Shown piece by piece: positions 1 through 6,460 of a DNA stretch of 8,200 nt. The notes under the pieces are model-generated. The model saw nothing but the letters and a program-made list of their open reading frames with translations, was not told the DNA's origin and did not search any database. Every line of letters begins with the position of its first letter. Position 1 is the first letter of the stretch. Made by a program: the position numbers and the translations under genes. The DNA is taken from assembly GCA_017936725.1 (NCBI GenBank), contig JAGBEZ010000085.1, forward strand, positions 1 through 8,200. The letters are read 5' to 3'. The DNA is from Agathobacter sp. Its GTDB lineage: Bacteria > Bacillota_A > Clostridia > Lachnospirales > Lachnospiraceae.

Positions 1-777
1 ATCAGAAACTGTACCTTTGATGGCCACGCAGATGGTGAAAGCGCGATAAAGGAATGTAAAAATATATCTGTAGAGAACTGCTATTGGAACCTCAGGTATC
101 CATTTTGGCACGATACAGGATTGACAATAAAAGAGACCGAACTTACTGAGAACTGTCGAGCGGCTCTTTGGTATTCTCAGGATATTGAGATACTGGATTC
201 CAAACTCCACGGAATCAAAGCATTACGTGAATGTGCAGATGTTAAAATTGGAAACTGTAGTATTATTTCACCAGAATTTGGATGGTCAGTAGACAAAATT
301 TGCATGGAAAACACTCATGTGACTGGCGAGTATTTTATGATGCGTTCGTCTAATTTGGATTTTAAAGATGTGGAATTACATGGAAAATATTCTTTCCAAT
401 ATATAGAGAACGCAGTGTTTGAAAATTGTGTATTGGATACCAAGGACGCTTTCTGGCATGGGAAAAACATCACCGTTAGAAATTCCATCGTAAAAGGGGA
501 ATATCTGGCATGGTATTCTGAAAATCTAACTCTTGAGAATTGTAAAATTTCTGGAACGCAGCCATTTTGCTATTGCAAAGGATTAAAATTGATTGACTGC
601 GAACTCGTAGACGCAGATTTATGCTTTGAGAAATCAGAGGTGGATGCGACGATTACCACGCCTGTTATCAGCATCAAAAATCCGTTATCTGGAACCATTC
701 GCGTGCCAGCGGTAGGTGAAATCATATATGACGATGAAAGATATCAAGGTAAAATAGAGACATTCGCAAACAGATAA
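1..777 (+). CDS. DUF3737 family protein, right-handed beta-helix (5' end cut by window)
   Basis: The frame is open from base 1 to the TAA at 775-777, giving 258 visible residues with no start codon in view. A TTG at 121 is in frame but lies inside conserved family sequence, so it is not the start. The protein is made of short repeats of about 20 residues in which an 'xNITVxNSxV' or 'NLTLENCKI' beta strand recurs (for example FENCVLDTKDAFWHGKNITV and SENLTLENCKISGTQPF). This is the pattern of a stacked right-handed beta-helix. Motifs such as FDGHADGESAIKEC, SPEFGW, YSFQYIENA and GEYLAWYSENL fit the DUF3737 family as I know it. Family members are about 280 residues, so perhaps 20-25 N-terminal residues are missing. 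No catalytic residues, signal peptide or membrane segment are visible, and the biochemical role is unknown. Family assignment is fairly sure; function is not known. Confidence 0.85.
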   Translation: MRNCTFDGHADGESAIKECKNISVENCYWNLRYPFWHDTGLTIKETELTENCRAALWYSQDIEILDSKLHGIKALRECADVKIGNCSIISPEFGWSVDKICMENTHVTGEYFMMRSSNLDFKDVELHGKYSFQYIENAVFENCVLDTKDAFWHGKNITVRNSIVKGEYLAWYSENLTLENCKISGTQPFCYCKGLKLIDCELVDADLCFEKSEVDATITTPVISIKNPLSGTIRVPAVGEIIYDDERYQGKIETFANR

Positions 778-811
778 TATAATAGGCATTTGTCACCAGA
801 TTGCCGTATTT

Positions 812-840
812 TTAAAAGTGCAACTGCCAGTTGCTAAAAT
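812..840 (+). promoter_or_regulatory. Candidate promoter with palindromic operator in the spacer
   Basis: An extended -10 (TG at 832-833, then TAAAAT at 835-840) lies 17 bases after a weak -35 (TTAAAA at 812-817). Exactly within the spacer is the inverted repeat GCAACT-gcc-AGTTGC (820-834). A start near 847 would place the 849-875 hairpin at the very 5' end of the mRNA for the XRE gene at 910. The palindrome and spacing are seen directly; promoter activity and binding by the downstream regulator (autoregulation) are inference. Confidence 0.35.
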
Positions 841-848
841 TGCAAGGT

Positions 849-875
849 ATGCTTGGTCGTATTTCGGCCAAGCAT
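849..875 (+). other. Stem-loop in the leader of the XRE gene, or weak terminator
   Basis: Arms 849-859 and 865-875 pair over 11 bases (one G-U) around a TATTT loop: ATGCTTGGTCG pairs with CGGCCAAGCAT. Only a weak T-rich stretch (TTGCTAC) follows, so it is a poor intrinsic terminator. It ends 19 bases before the ribosome binding site of the next gene. It could stabilise that mRNA's 5' end or partly terminate transcription coming from the DUF3737 gene. Confidence 0.5.
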
Positions 876-909
876 TTGCTACAATATGCGCAAAAAGGAG
901 GCGTGTGAT

Positions 910-1491
910 ATGACACTCGGAGAAAAAATTATTTCATTAAGAACATTACATAAAATGTCACAAGGAGACTTGGCAGAGAAATTGAATGTCTCTAGACAGT
1001 CTGTTTCCAAGTGGGAAACGGGAGCAAGCGTTCCTGAGTTAGATAAGCTCATTATGATGAGCGAACTGTTCCATATTACAATGGATGAACTTGTTAAATC
1101 AGATACTATTCCGGAAAAGAATACAGAGGAAACAAGTGAACCCCAAACAACTTATGTTAGCCCAAAAAACGAGCATAATACGAATCATATTGTTGGTTTC
1201 ATGCTTTTAGGCTTTGGGCTTTTGGGTGTGGTATTGATGTTGCTATTCTCTGAAACAATCTCGTTGCTGTGTTTATGCCTGGCAATATATGGTGTAATTT
1301 TCCTCGTGGCGAAAAAGCATCCTGGAATTGTATGCGGTTGGTTTACGATATTGATTTTGTCTGTAGCCATGTTTAGTATTCACGGAGCAGGGCTTATGGC
1401 AATAATGGTGCTATGCCTGTTTTGGATTTTGTTTTTTGTAATGACTGCTTTAACAATTCGTGCCATTATAAAAGGCAAAAGAAATAGATAA
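910..1491 (+). CDS. Membrane-anchored XRE-family transcriptional regulator (HTH_3 plus 4 TM)
   Basis: This is a predicted DNA-binding regulator held in the membrane (193 aa). ATG 910 is chosen because AAGGAGG (895-901) lies 8 bases upstream and the protein then begins directly with the HTH domain (MTLGEKIISLR). In-frame starts at 853 (TTG) and 886 (ATG) have no such site and would make the leader hairpin coding. Residues 1-62 form a Cro/C1-type helix-turn-helix, with the recognition region around residues 17-38 (SQGDLAEKLNVSRQSVSKWE). A polar linker (about 64-92) follows, then four predicted membrane helices at about 94-113, 116-134, 140-157 and 161-185, and a basic tail (KGKRNR). The linker and tail should both be cytoplasmic, matching an even number of helices. 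Such HTH-plus-membrane proteins are common in Clostridia; their ligands and targets are mostly unknown. The next gene has the same architecture and starts 118 bases on, so the two may be co-transcribed. Confidence 0.85.
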   Translation: MTLGEKIISLRTLHKMSQGDLAEKLNVSRQSVSKWETGASVPELDKLIMMSELFHITMDELVKSDTIPEKNTEETSEPQTTYVSPKNEHNTNHIVGFMLLGFGLLGVVLMLLFSETISLLCLCLAIYGVIFLVAKKHPGIVCGWFTILILSVAMFSIHGAGLMAIMVLCLFWILFFVMTALTIRAIIKGKRNR

Positions 1492-1513
1492 CTCAAGGAT
1501 TCATCTTTATAAA

Positions 1514-1566
1514 TTCTCGCACTGCGAGAGAGATTCACGGTCTTTGGGGTGGGATTCTTTCTCTCG
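1514..1566 (+). other. Two mutually exclusive stems between the XRE genes
   Basis: A short hairpin (TCTCGC 1515-1520 with GCGAGA 1524-1529, 3-base loop, plus a T-G pair at the base) overlaps the left arm of a longer inverted repeat (CGAGAGA 1525-1531 with TCTCTCG 1560-1566, extendable by a G-U and an A-U). Only one can form at a time. No T-tract follows the first stem. The arrangement resembles a leader switch before the second XRE gene, but no known riboswitch or leader peptide is recognised. Confidence 0.35.
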
Positions 1567-1609
1567 GAAGGATAGAATTGAGCCATCAAAAGACATGGAG
1601 GACTTATTT

Positions 1610-2908
1610 ATGGAAAAGAAAACGATAGGTCAGTTTATCGCAGCACTCCGCAAAGCGAATGGAATGACGCAAAGAGAATTGGCAGAACAATTAAATGTAT
1701 CTGATAAAGCAGTAAGCCGATGGGAACGAGATGAAAGTGCACCAGATCTTAGCCTGATACCGGTGATAGCAGAAATATTTGGTGTGACTTCCGATGAGAT
1801 ATTAAGAGGAGAAAGAGCGACACGTCAAGAGTCAACAAATAGTCCAGCGAGCGAAAAAGGAAAGAAACAGATTGTGATGCTACTGGATAAGGCGAGAAAT
1901 AAATTTCAGATGTATTGTTTGGTTTCTGGTGGAATTGCAGGGGTCGGTTTGATAATGGCTATGACATTTAATTTCGGTTTTTATCAAGCAAGTCTTGGAT
2001 TTTTTCTTGGAACGATATGTTATTTGGCAGCAGTTGTGGTAATTGGGATTGCATTGCTCCAGAGTATGCAGGCGATTCAGATAGAAGAAGCAGATGAGGT
2101 AGCACTTTCTACCTGCAAAAAAGATATTGTTCGTTGGTGCTATGGAACGGTATTAGGCATTGTGGCAGTCTTTTTCTTAACCCTACCTTTTGTAACGGAT
2201 GTTTATGATGCTTATGTCGGTCTAAACTTTGATGCGTGGATGCTATCAGGACTGCCAAAAGCAATCATCTGCATTGTGATTGGAGTTCTACTTTGGTGGC
2301 TTGTTTTGGCAAAGAAATTCTCTCCAACAGAAGAAGAAAAGAAAAGTACAAAGCGAAAGTTAAAATACCTGCGTGTGATTGCAATCGTATTGGTTATTAC
2401 AGCAGTTATACACATGGTTACGCTAGGGGTGATAAATGAATTTCATCCTTTCGTAGAAGGAACAACTTTTTACCATTATGAAGATTTTATCGAGTATATG
2501 GAGAGAGAAGTGTCGGAAGAAGACCTGATGTATGGCGATTCTTATGATGAAACGTATACAGAAAATATCGATGATGAATATGTGATGGAAGAATATTTTG
2601 ATGAGGATGGAAATGTCATCACACGAGAAGAATACGAGCGTCTATATCTGACAGAAACGGTAAGAGACGAGAACGGAGAGGTACTGTTTACTTATATAAA
2701 TCGAAATGAAGGAGTACATGAAATTCGATATGGCACAGCCCCTTATGAAGAGGGCGAGGACATGCCGATTACGGTGTATACCAGTCAGGATTTGAGACAC
2801 GAAGATGTAGTAATCAATGACCTTATCAATCCACTCTTTACAATTACGTATCTCGTAGAAATTATAGCAACCATAGTGTTGTATTTCCAACGCAAGAAAA
2901 TAGCATAG
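1610..2908 (+). CDS. Membrane-anchored XRE-family regulator with acidic extracytoplasmic region (HTH_3 plus 6 TM)
   Basis: This is a predicted membrane-bound transcriptional regulator (432 aa). ATG 1610 has GGAGG (1597-1601) 8 bases upstream. An in-frame ATG at 1595 overlaps that site, and an upstream TTG at 1544 lacks one, so both are less likely. Residues 5-66 are a Cro/C1-type HTH (TQRELAEQLNVSDKAVSRWE, 20-39). A linker (67-100) leads to predicted helices at about 104-124, 129-150, 178-196, 214-234 and 254-275. A long, very acidic stretch follows (about 277-403, rich in D, E and Y, with YFDEDGNVITREEYERL), then a sixth helix (about 405-426) and a short basic end (QRKKIA). The basic loop KKFSPTEEEKKSTKRKLK (235-252) fits the inside, which puts the acidic region outside the cell. 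The HTH is related to that of the preceding gene but the rest is not obviously so. I cannot name a subfamily or ligand. A terminator follows directly. Confidence 0.82.
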   Translation: MEKKTIGQFIAALRKANGMTQRELAEQLNVSDKAVSRWERDESAPDLSLIPVIAEIFGVTSDEILRGERATRQESTNSPASEKGKKQIVMLLDKARNKFQMYCLVSGGIAGVGLIMAMTFNFGFYQASLGFFLGTICYLAAVVVIGIALLQSMQAIQIEEADEVALSTCKKDIVRWCYGTVLGIVAVFFLTLPFVTDVYDAYVGLNFDAWMLSGLPKAIICIVIGVLLWWLVLAKKFSPTEEEKKSTKRKLKYLRVIAIVLVITAVIHMVTLGVINEFHPFVEGTTFYHYEDFIEYMEREVSEEDLMYGDSYDETYTENIDDEYVMEEYFDEDGNVITREEYERLYLTETVRDENGEVLFTYINRNEGVHEIRYGTAPYEEGEDMPITVYTSQDLRHEDVVINDLINPLFTITYLVEIIATIVLYFQRKKIA

Positions 2909-2917
2909 TTTGTAAAT

Positions 2918-2946
2918 AAATGGGTAGTAAAAACTGCCCATTTTCT
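2918..2946 (+). terminator. Intrinsic terminator of the XRE gene block
   Basis: The arms AATGGGTAGT (2919-2928) and ACTGCCCATT (2933-2942) pair over 10 bases with one G-U around an AAAA loop, extendable by A2918-T2943. The run TTTTCT (2941-2946) follows. It starts 10 bases after the stop codon at 2906-2908. Confidence 0.85.
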
Positions 2947-2969
2947 ATATGTGTAAATTGTGGTATAAT
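2941..2969 (+). promoter_or_regulatory. Extended -10 promoter for the YihY-family gene
   Basis: TATAAT (2964-2969) is a perfect -10 preceded by TG at 2961-2962 (TGGTATAAT). The -35 position 17 bases upstream (TTTTCT, 2941-2946) is poor and is also the T-tract of the preceding terminator; the extended -10 probably compensates. The start would be near 2976, leaving a short leader. Confidence 0.7.
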
Positions 2970-3010
2970 ACATTCAATAACAAGTATTTATGTATAGGCG
3001 AAAGATTAAT

Positions 3011-3865
3011 ATGATGAAGAAACTGATTACATACACAAAAAAGTTAATAGCGTCCACCGACCGCGACCGAGTCATGCTTTATGCGGCACAGGCATCGTAT
3101 TTCGTAATTGTGTCGATAATACCATTTGTCTGCTTATTGATATCGGTATTAAGTTTCTTTATACCAGCAGATATTTACAGTATTTTCGAGGCTTATGAAT
3201 TGCCTGTAGAGATAGAAGGCTTTGTACATGCACTTATCGACCAGCTTTTTGCGACACAGAAGGTGTCACTTCTGTCAATTTCAGCGGTAATTGCTCTTTG
3301 GACAGCATCTAGAGGTGCGGATTCTATTCGCGTGGGATTGGAGCGAGTGTATCATGAAAAACCATCAAAAGGATTCATTAAGCAGCAGTTGAAGTCGCTC
3401 GTTAGTACGATTATCCTAATTGTCGTATTACTTGCAAACATGGTGTTCTCTGTTTTTGGTGCGGTAATAGCGGAAATGCTAAATGCACAATTGCTTTATG
3501 ATGTCATTGTATATCTAAGTACGCCAATTCTGTTTGTGATGATGTGCGCAGGCTTTACCATTATCTATGCCTTTGTAGGAAAAATAGGAAAAGTAAAGTG
3601 GAAAGAGAGAATTGAACAGCATCTTCCTGGGGCGGTATTTACTACCGTGTGCTGGATGTTGTTTTCTTATGGATTTACACTGTACATACATTATTTTCCA
3701 AGTGCATCTGCGATTTATGGCAGTTTGACAGCGGTGTGCTTATTGATGCTGTGGGTTTATGTAAGTGTGATTATTTTATTGTTAGGCGCTGAGGTAAACA
3801 AACTGATTTTGCGAAACAAAGGAATTCTTGTAAATTGCGTAGAAGTAAAAGAAGAGGAAAAGTGA
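3011..3865 (+). CDS. YihY/virulence factor BrkB family membrane protein
   Basis: This is a polytopic inner-membrane protein of the YihY/BrkB family (284 aa from ATG 3011, usual size for the family). The alternative ATG at 2990 adds seven residues (MYRRKIN), lies only about 14 bases from the predicted transcript start and has no ribosome binding site. ATG 3011 has only a weak AGG (2996-2998), and MMKKLITYTKK looks like the family's N-terminus. The choice is therefore tentative. Hallmarks visible are YAAQASYFVIVSIIPF near residue 24, the SRGADSIRVGLERVYHEKP segment near 100-118, and the C-terminal LPGAVFTTVCWMLFSYGF...YGSLTAVCLLMLWVYVSVIILLLGAEVN (about 205-263). About six membrane helices are expected (near 30-51, 86-104, 132-155, 168-190, 207-228 and 238-261). 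The C-terminal tail is short and acidic. The family has been linked to several roles, including tRNA processing early on (since corrected) and transport, but its function is not established. It has its own promoter and is apparently not part of the pflB unit. Confidence 0.9.
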   Translation: MMKKLITYTKKLIASTDRDRVMLYAAQASYFVIVSIIPFVCLLISVLSFFIPADIYSIFEAYELPVEIEGFVHALIDQLFATQKVSLLSISAVIALWTASRGADSIRVGLERVYHEKPSKGFIKQQLKSLVSTIILIVVLLANMVFSVFGAVIAEMLNAQLLYDVIVYLSTPILFVMMCAGFTIIYAFVGKIGKVKWKERIEQHLPGAVFTTVCWMLFSYGFTLYIHYFPSASAIYGSLTAVCLLMLWVYVSVIILLLGAEVNKLILRNKGILVNCVEVKEEEK

Positions 3866-3866
3866 T

Positions 3867-3896
3867 TGTGCTAAATTAGAAACAAACGTTAGCACA
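3867..3896. repeat. Inverted repeat directly after the YihY gene
   Basis: TGTGCTAA (3867-3874) and TTAGCACA (3889-3896) are perfect 8-base arms separated by 14 bases. No T-tract follows on the + strand. It starts one base after the stop codon. It could be a weak terminator, an mRNA 3' stem or an operator; nothing decides between these. Confidence 0.35.
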
Positions 3897-3917
3897 CACG
3901 CAAAAACACAAGATATA

Positions 3918-3961
3918 GTGGTTATAAACAAATTGCACCACATGTTTTTGTTAAAAAACAT
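3918..3961. repeat. Inverted repeats upstream of the pflB promoter
   Basis: GTGGT (3918-3922) and ACCAC (3937-3941) form a weak stem followed shortly by TTTTT, a poor terminator candidate for the YihY transcript. Directly adjoining is a perfect AT-rich inverted repeat, ATGTTTTT (3942-3949) with AAAAACAT (3954-3961) around GTTA. Its centre lies about 22 bases upstream of the -35 box, where an activator or repressor site could sit. Confidence 0.35.
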
Positions 3962-3973
3962 AAGAATACAATA

Positions 3974-4002
3974 TTGACAACTGAAATATATTGGGCTATC
4001 AT
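3974..4002 (+). promoter_or_regulatory. Sigma-A promoter of the riboswitch-pflB transcript
   Basis: A perfect -35 TTGACA (3974-3979), a 17-base spacer and TATCAT (3997-4002, five of six matching TATAAT) form a strong promoter. Transcription would start near 4009, immediately before the first stem of the riboswitch, which supports both calls. Confidence 0.85.
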
Positions 4003-4010
4003 AAAGGCAA

Positions 4011-4087
4011 GCTCTTACATAACTGACGGATAACGCGGGAAACCGCGGGGGAGTGTGAGAGGATAATTTTTAGCCGACCGTCTGGGC
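4011..4087 (+). ncRNA. ZTP riboswitch (pfl motif)
   Basis: This cis-acting RNA aptamer senses ZTP/ZMP (AICAR nucleotides), which accumulate when 10-formyl-tetrahydrofolate is short. All expected parts are visible. P1 is CTCTTACA (4012-4019) with TGTGAGAG (4054-4061). P2 is CGCGG (4034-4038) with CCGCG (4043-4047), capped by GAAA. P3 is GCC (4073-4075) with GGC (4085-4087). The pseudoknot is GACGG (4025-4029) with CCGTC (4078-4082). The conserved strings CTGACGG, GGGGGAGTG and GCCGACCGTCTGGGC match the motif. The P3 3' strand is also the start of the terminator's 5' arm (4085-4091), so ligand binding should prevent termination and switch pflB on. The class is known to occur upstream of pfl and of folate/purine genes; structure was read by eye, with no covariance search. 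Confidence 0.95.
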
Positions 4088-4117
4088 AACTTGGTACAAT
4101 ACTGAGTTGCCTTTTCT
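4085..4117 (+). terminator. Riboswitch-controlled intrinsic terminator
   Basis: The 5' arm 4085-4096 (GGCAACTTGGTA) pairs with 4100-4111 (TACTGAGTTGCC) over 12 bases with two G-U pairs and a CAA loop, followed by TTTTCT (4112-4117). Bases 4085-4087 are shared with riboswitch stem P3, making the aptamer fold and the terminator exclusive. Premature termination is expected when ZTP is low. Confidence 0.92.
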
Positions 4118-4134
4118 ATATCTAGAAAGCAACT
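4105..4134 (+). other. Alternative hairpin that excludes the riboswitch terminator
   Basis: AGTTGC (4105-4110), the 3' arm of the terminator, can instead pair with GCAACT (4129-4134). The stem continues as TTTCTA (4113-4118) with TAGAAA (4123-4128) around a TATC loop, giving 12 pairs with a two-base bulge (4111-4112). It can form only once the polymerase has passed the terminator. Its 3' end is 7 bases before the AAGGAGG ribosome binding site of pflB. Pairing is visible; the role is inferred. Confidence 0.5.
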
Positions 4135-4156
4135 CTTACAGAAGGAGGAAAAAACA

Positions 4157-6388
4157 ATGGAACACAAGAATTGGAATGGATTTAAATCAGGTGCATGGCA
4201 GAATGAAATCAATGTGCGTGACTTCATTCAGCAGAACTACAAGCCTTATGAAGGCGATGATAGCTTCTTAGCAGGAGCAACAGAACGTACCAATGACATG
4301 ATGAAAAAGGTAAACAGCCTTTTTAAATTAGAAAGACAGTATGGTGGTGTATTAGACATCGATACGACGACCGTATCTTCACTTACCGCATATGCACCAG
4401 GATATATTGATAAAGAAAACGAACTTATCGTAGGTTTACAGACCAATCGTCCACTGAAACGTGGGGTAAATCCTTTTGGCGGTATTCGTATGGCTCGTCA
4501 GGCATGTCAGGCATATGGATATAAGCTCAGCGACAAGATTGAAGATGAATTCCGTTACAGAACGACACACAACGATGGTGTATTCCGTGGATATACAGAA
4601 GAAATGCGTAACGCACGTAAATGTCACGTTATCACAGGTCTTCCAGATGCATACGGCCGTGGACGTATCATTGGTGACTATCGTCGTGTTGCTCTTTATG
4701 GTATCGATAAATTAATCGAAGAAAAGAAAAAAGACAAAAAGGCACTTGAAAAAGGTAATTTCAGCGCAGAAGAGGTGCGTTTATCAGAAGAACTTTTCCA
4801 GCAGATTACCTTCCTTACATATATGAAAGAAATGGCTACCATGTATGGCTATGACATCAGCCATCCAGCGGAAAATGCTCGTGAAGCCATTCAGTGGACC
4901 TACTTTGCATATCTTGCATCAATTAAGGAACAGAATGGTGCAGCAATGTCACTTGGCCGTGTAGCGACATTCTTTGACATTTATATTGAAAGAGATATTG
5001 CAAACGGCATTCTTACGGAAGAGACAGCCCAGGAGCTTATGGATGATTTCGTAATCAAACTTCGTATGGCACGTCACCTTCGTACACCAGAATACAACGA
5101 ACTCTTTGGCGGCGATCCAATGTGGATTACAGAAGCCGTTGGTGGTATGGGTGAAGACGGAAGAACACTTGTTACCAAGAACTCATTCCGTATCTTAAAT
5201 ACACTTTATACACTGGGTTCTTCACCAGAACCAAACCTTACCGTACTTTGGTCTACACAGCTTCCAGAAGGCTTCAAGAAGTTCTGTGCAAAGGTTTCTA
5301 AGGATACAGACTCTATCCAGTATGAAAACGACGATTTAATGCGTCCAATCTACGGTGATGACTATGCGATTGCTTGTTGTGTATCCGCAATGAAGGTTGG
5401 TAAACAGATGCAGTTCTTTGGTGCGCGTTGTAACTTGCCAAAACTTTTACTCATCGCCTTAAACGGTGGTTATGATACTTCTAGCCAGATTCATATCGGA
5501 CCTCAGATGCCAGTTATGGATGTGGAGAAATTAGATTTTGACGCAGTTATGGAGCGTTATAACATTTATGTAGAATGGTTATCAAACCTCTACGTAAACA
5601 CAATGAACGTAATCCACTACATGCATGATAAATATGCTTACGAAAAGACACAGATGGCTTTACATGATACACAGGTTCATCGTTTCATGGCATTTGGTGT
5701 AGCAGGACTTTCTGTAGTAGCAGACTCATTAAGTGCAATCAAATATGCTAATGTAAAACCAATCAAAGACGAAAACGGATTTATCACAGAGTTCGAAACA
5801 ACTGGAGAATTCCCTAAATTTGGTAATGATGATGACCGCGTAGACTTAATCGCAAAAGACATGACACATAAGGTTATCACAGAGCTTCGTAAGACTCCAA
5901 CTTATCGTAATGCAGAGCACACACTTTCTGTTCTTACAATCACTTCGAACGTAATGTACGGAAAGAACACGGCTTCTACTCCAGATGGACGTAAAGCTGG
6001 TGAAGCATTCGCTCCAGGTGCAAATCCAATGCACAATCGTGAAGAAAACGGTGCGATTGCATCTCTTAGTTCGGTTGCAAAAATTAGCTATGATGACTGT
6101 CGTGATGGGGTATCCAACACCTTCTCTATCACACCTGCAGCATTAGGCAAAACAGAGGAAGAAAGAGTAGATAACTTAGTAGCTATCTTAGATGCTTACT
6201 TCTCTAAGAATGCACATCACATTAACGTAAACGTAATGAATCGTGAAACACTTGAGAAAGCTTATGAAGATCCTGAGGCTTATCCAAACCTCACGATTCG
6301 TGTATCCGGTTACGCAGTAAACTTCAACAAGCTTTCAAAAGCACAGCAGCGTGAAGTTATTAGCCGTACCTTCCACGATCGTATGTAA
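4157..6388 (+). CDS. pflB: Formate C-acetyltransferase (pyruvate formate-lyase)
   Basis: This cytoplasmic glycyl-radical enzyme converts pyruvate and CoA to acetyl-CoA and formate in anaerobic metabolism. ATG 4157 has AAGGAGG (4142-4148) 8 bases upstream. The 743 residues are close to E. coli PflB (760). The catalytic Cys407-Cys408 pair sits in [19 protein letters not shown], and the glycyl-radical Gly718 in the C-terminal [10 protein letters not shown]. The large PFL domain covers roughly residues 1-600, and the glycine-radical domain roughly 615-725 ([20 protein letters not shown] at its border). The ACC motif and strong match to PflB argue against other family members such as diol dehydratase or choline lyase. 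The gene stands alone behind a ZTP riboswitch: formate supply is thus tied to demand for 10-formyl-folate and purines. The activating enzyme gene (pflA), often adjacent, is not in the window. Codon use (frequent CGT for Arg, AAC, TTC) differs from its neighbours and suggests high expression. Confidence 0.97.
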   Translation: MEHKNWNGFKSGAWQNEINVRDFIQQNYKPYEGDDSFLAGATERTNDMMKKVNSLFKLERQYGGVLDIDTTTVSSLTAYAPGYIDKENELIVGLQTNRPLKRGVNPFGGIRMARQACQAYGYKLSDKIEDEFRYRTTHNDGVFRGYTEEMRNARKCHVITGLPDAYGRGRIIGDYRRVALYGIDKLIEEKKKDKKALEKGNFSAEEVRLSEELFQQITFLTYMKEMATMYGYDISHPAENAREAIQWTYFAYLASIKEQNGAAMSLGRVATFFDIYIERDIANGILTEETAQELMDDFVIKLRMARHLRTPEYNELFGGDPMWITEAVGGMGEDGRTLVTKNSFRILNTLYTLGSSPEPNLTVLWSTQLPEGFKKFCAKVSKDTDSIQYENDDLMRPIYGDDYAIACCVSAMKVGKQMQFFGARCNLPKLLLIALNGGYDTSSQIHIGPQMPVMDVEKLDFDAVMERYNIYVEWLSNLYVNTMNVIHYMHDKYAYEKTQMALHDTQVHRFMAFGVAGLSVVADSLSAIKYANVKPIKDENGFITEFETTGEFPKFGNDDDRVDLIAKDMTHKVITELRKTPTYRNAEHTLSVLTITSNVMYGKNTASTPDGRKAGEAFAPGANPMHNREENGAIASLSSVAKISYDDCRDGVSNTFSITPAALGKTEEERVDNLVAILDAYFSKNAHHINVNVMNRETLEKAYEDPEAYPNLTIRVSGYAVNFNKLSKAQQREVISRTFHDRM

Positions 6389-6409
6389 TAGTTTATATGA
6401 GTAATATGC

Positions 6410-6443
6410 AATCCCCGACAATCTAATGATTGCCGGGGATTTT
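6410..6443 (+). terminator. Intrinsic terminator after pflB
   Basis: AATCCCCG-a-CAATC (6410-6423) pairs with GATTG-c-CGGGGATT (6428-6441) around TAAT: 13 pairs with one A/C mismatch. A short TTTT (6440-6443) follows. The hairpin begins 22 bases after the pflB stop. It ends only 17 bases before the next start codon, so the downstream gene has no room for a promoter of its own behind it. Confidence 0.85.
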
Positions 6444-6460
6444 GAGAAAAGAGGTAATAT

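Noticed and set aside
1..777. CRISPR-like or tandem DNA repeats in the DUF3737 gene
   Set aside because: The periodicity is at protein level (beta-helix turns); the DNA copies are too different to be a repeat array.
853..909. Extended N-terminus of the first XRE protein from TTG 853 or ATG 886
   Set aside because: There is no ribosome binding site for these starts, the added residues overlap the leader hairpin, and AAGGAGG is ideally placed for ATG 910.
1505..1514. TATAAA as a -10 box for the second XRE gene
   Set aside because: No acceptable -35 lies 16-18 bases upstream; the sequence is simply AT-rich.
1544..1609. Extended N-terminus of the second XRE protein from TTG 1544 or ATG 1595
   Set aside because: The added residues resemble no HTH family sequence, and GGAGG at 1597-1601 is best placed for ATG 1610.
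2236..2439. Short open frames in other frames inside the second XRE gene, and similar ones across the window
   Set aside because: They lie wholly or largely within well-supported genes, lack ribosome binding sites and show no protein family features.
3867..3896. Strong intrinsic terminator for the YihY-family gene
   Set aside because: The stem is real, but the loop is 14 bases and no T-tract follows on the + strand, so it is listed only as an inverted repeat.
3948..3964. Rex operator upstream of pflB
   Set aside because: Only one half-site (TTGTTAA) is present; the opposite half matches at only two of seven positions.
4015..4227. Minus-strand open frame across the riboswitch and the pflB start
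   Set aside because: It overlaps structured RNA and a certain gene, and its protein has no recognisable features.
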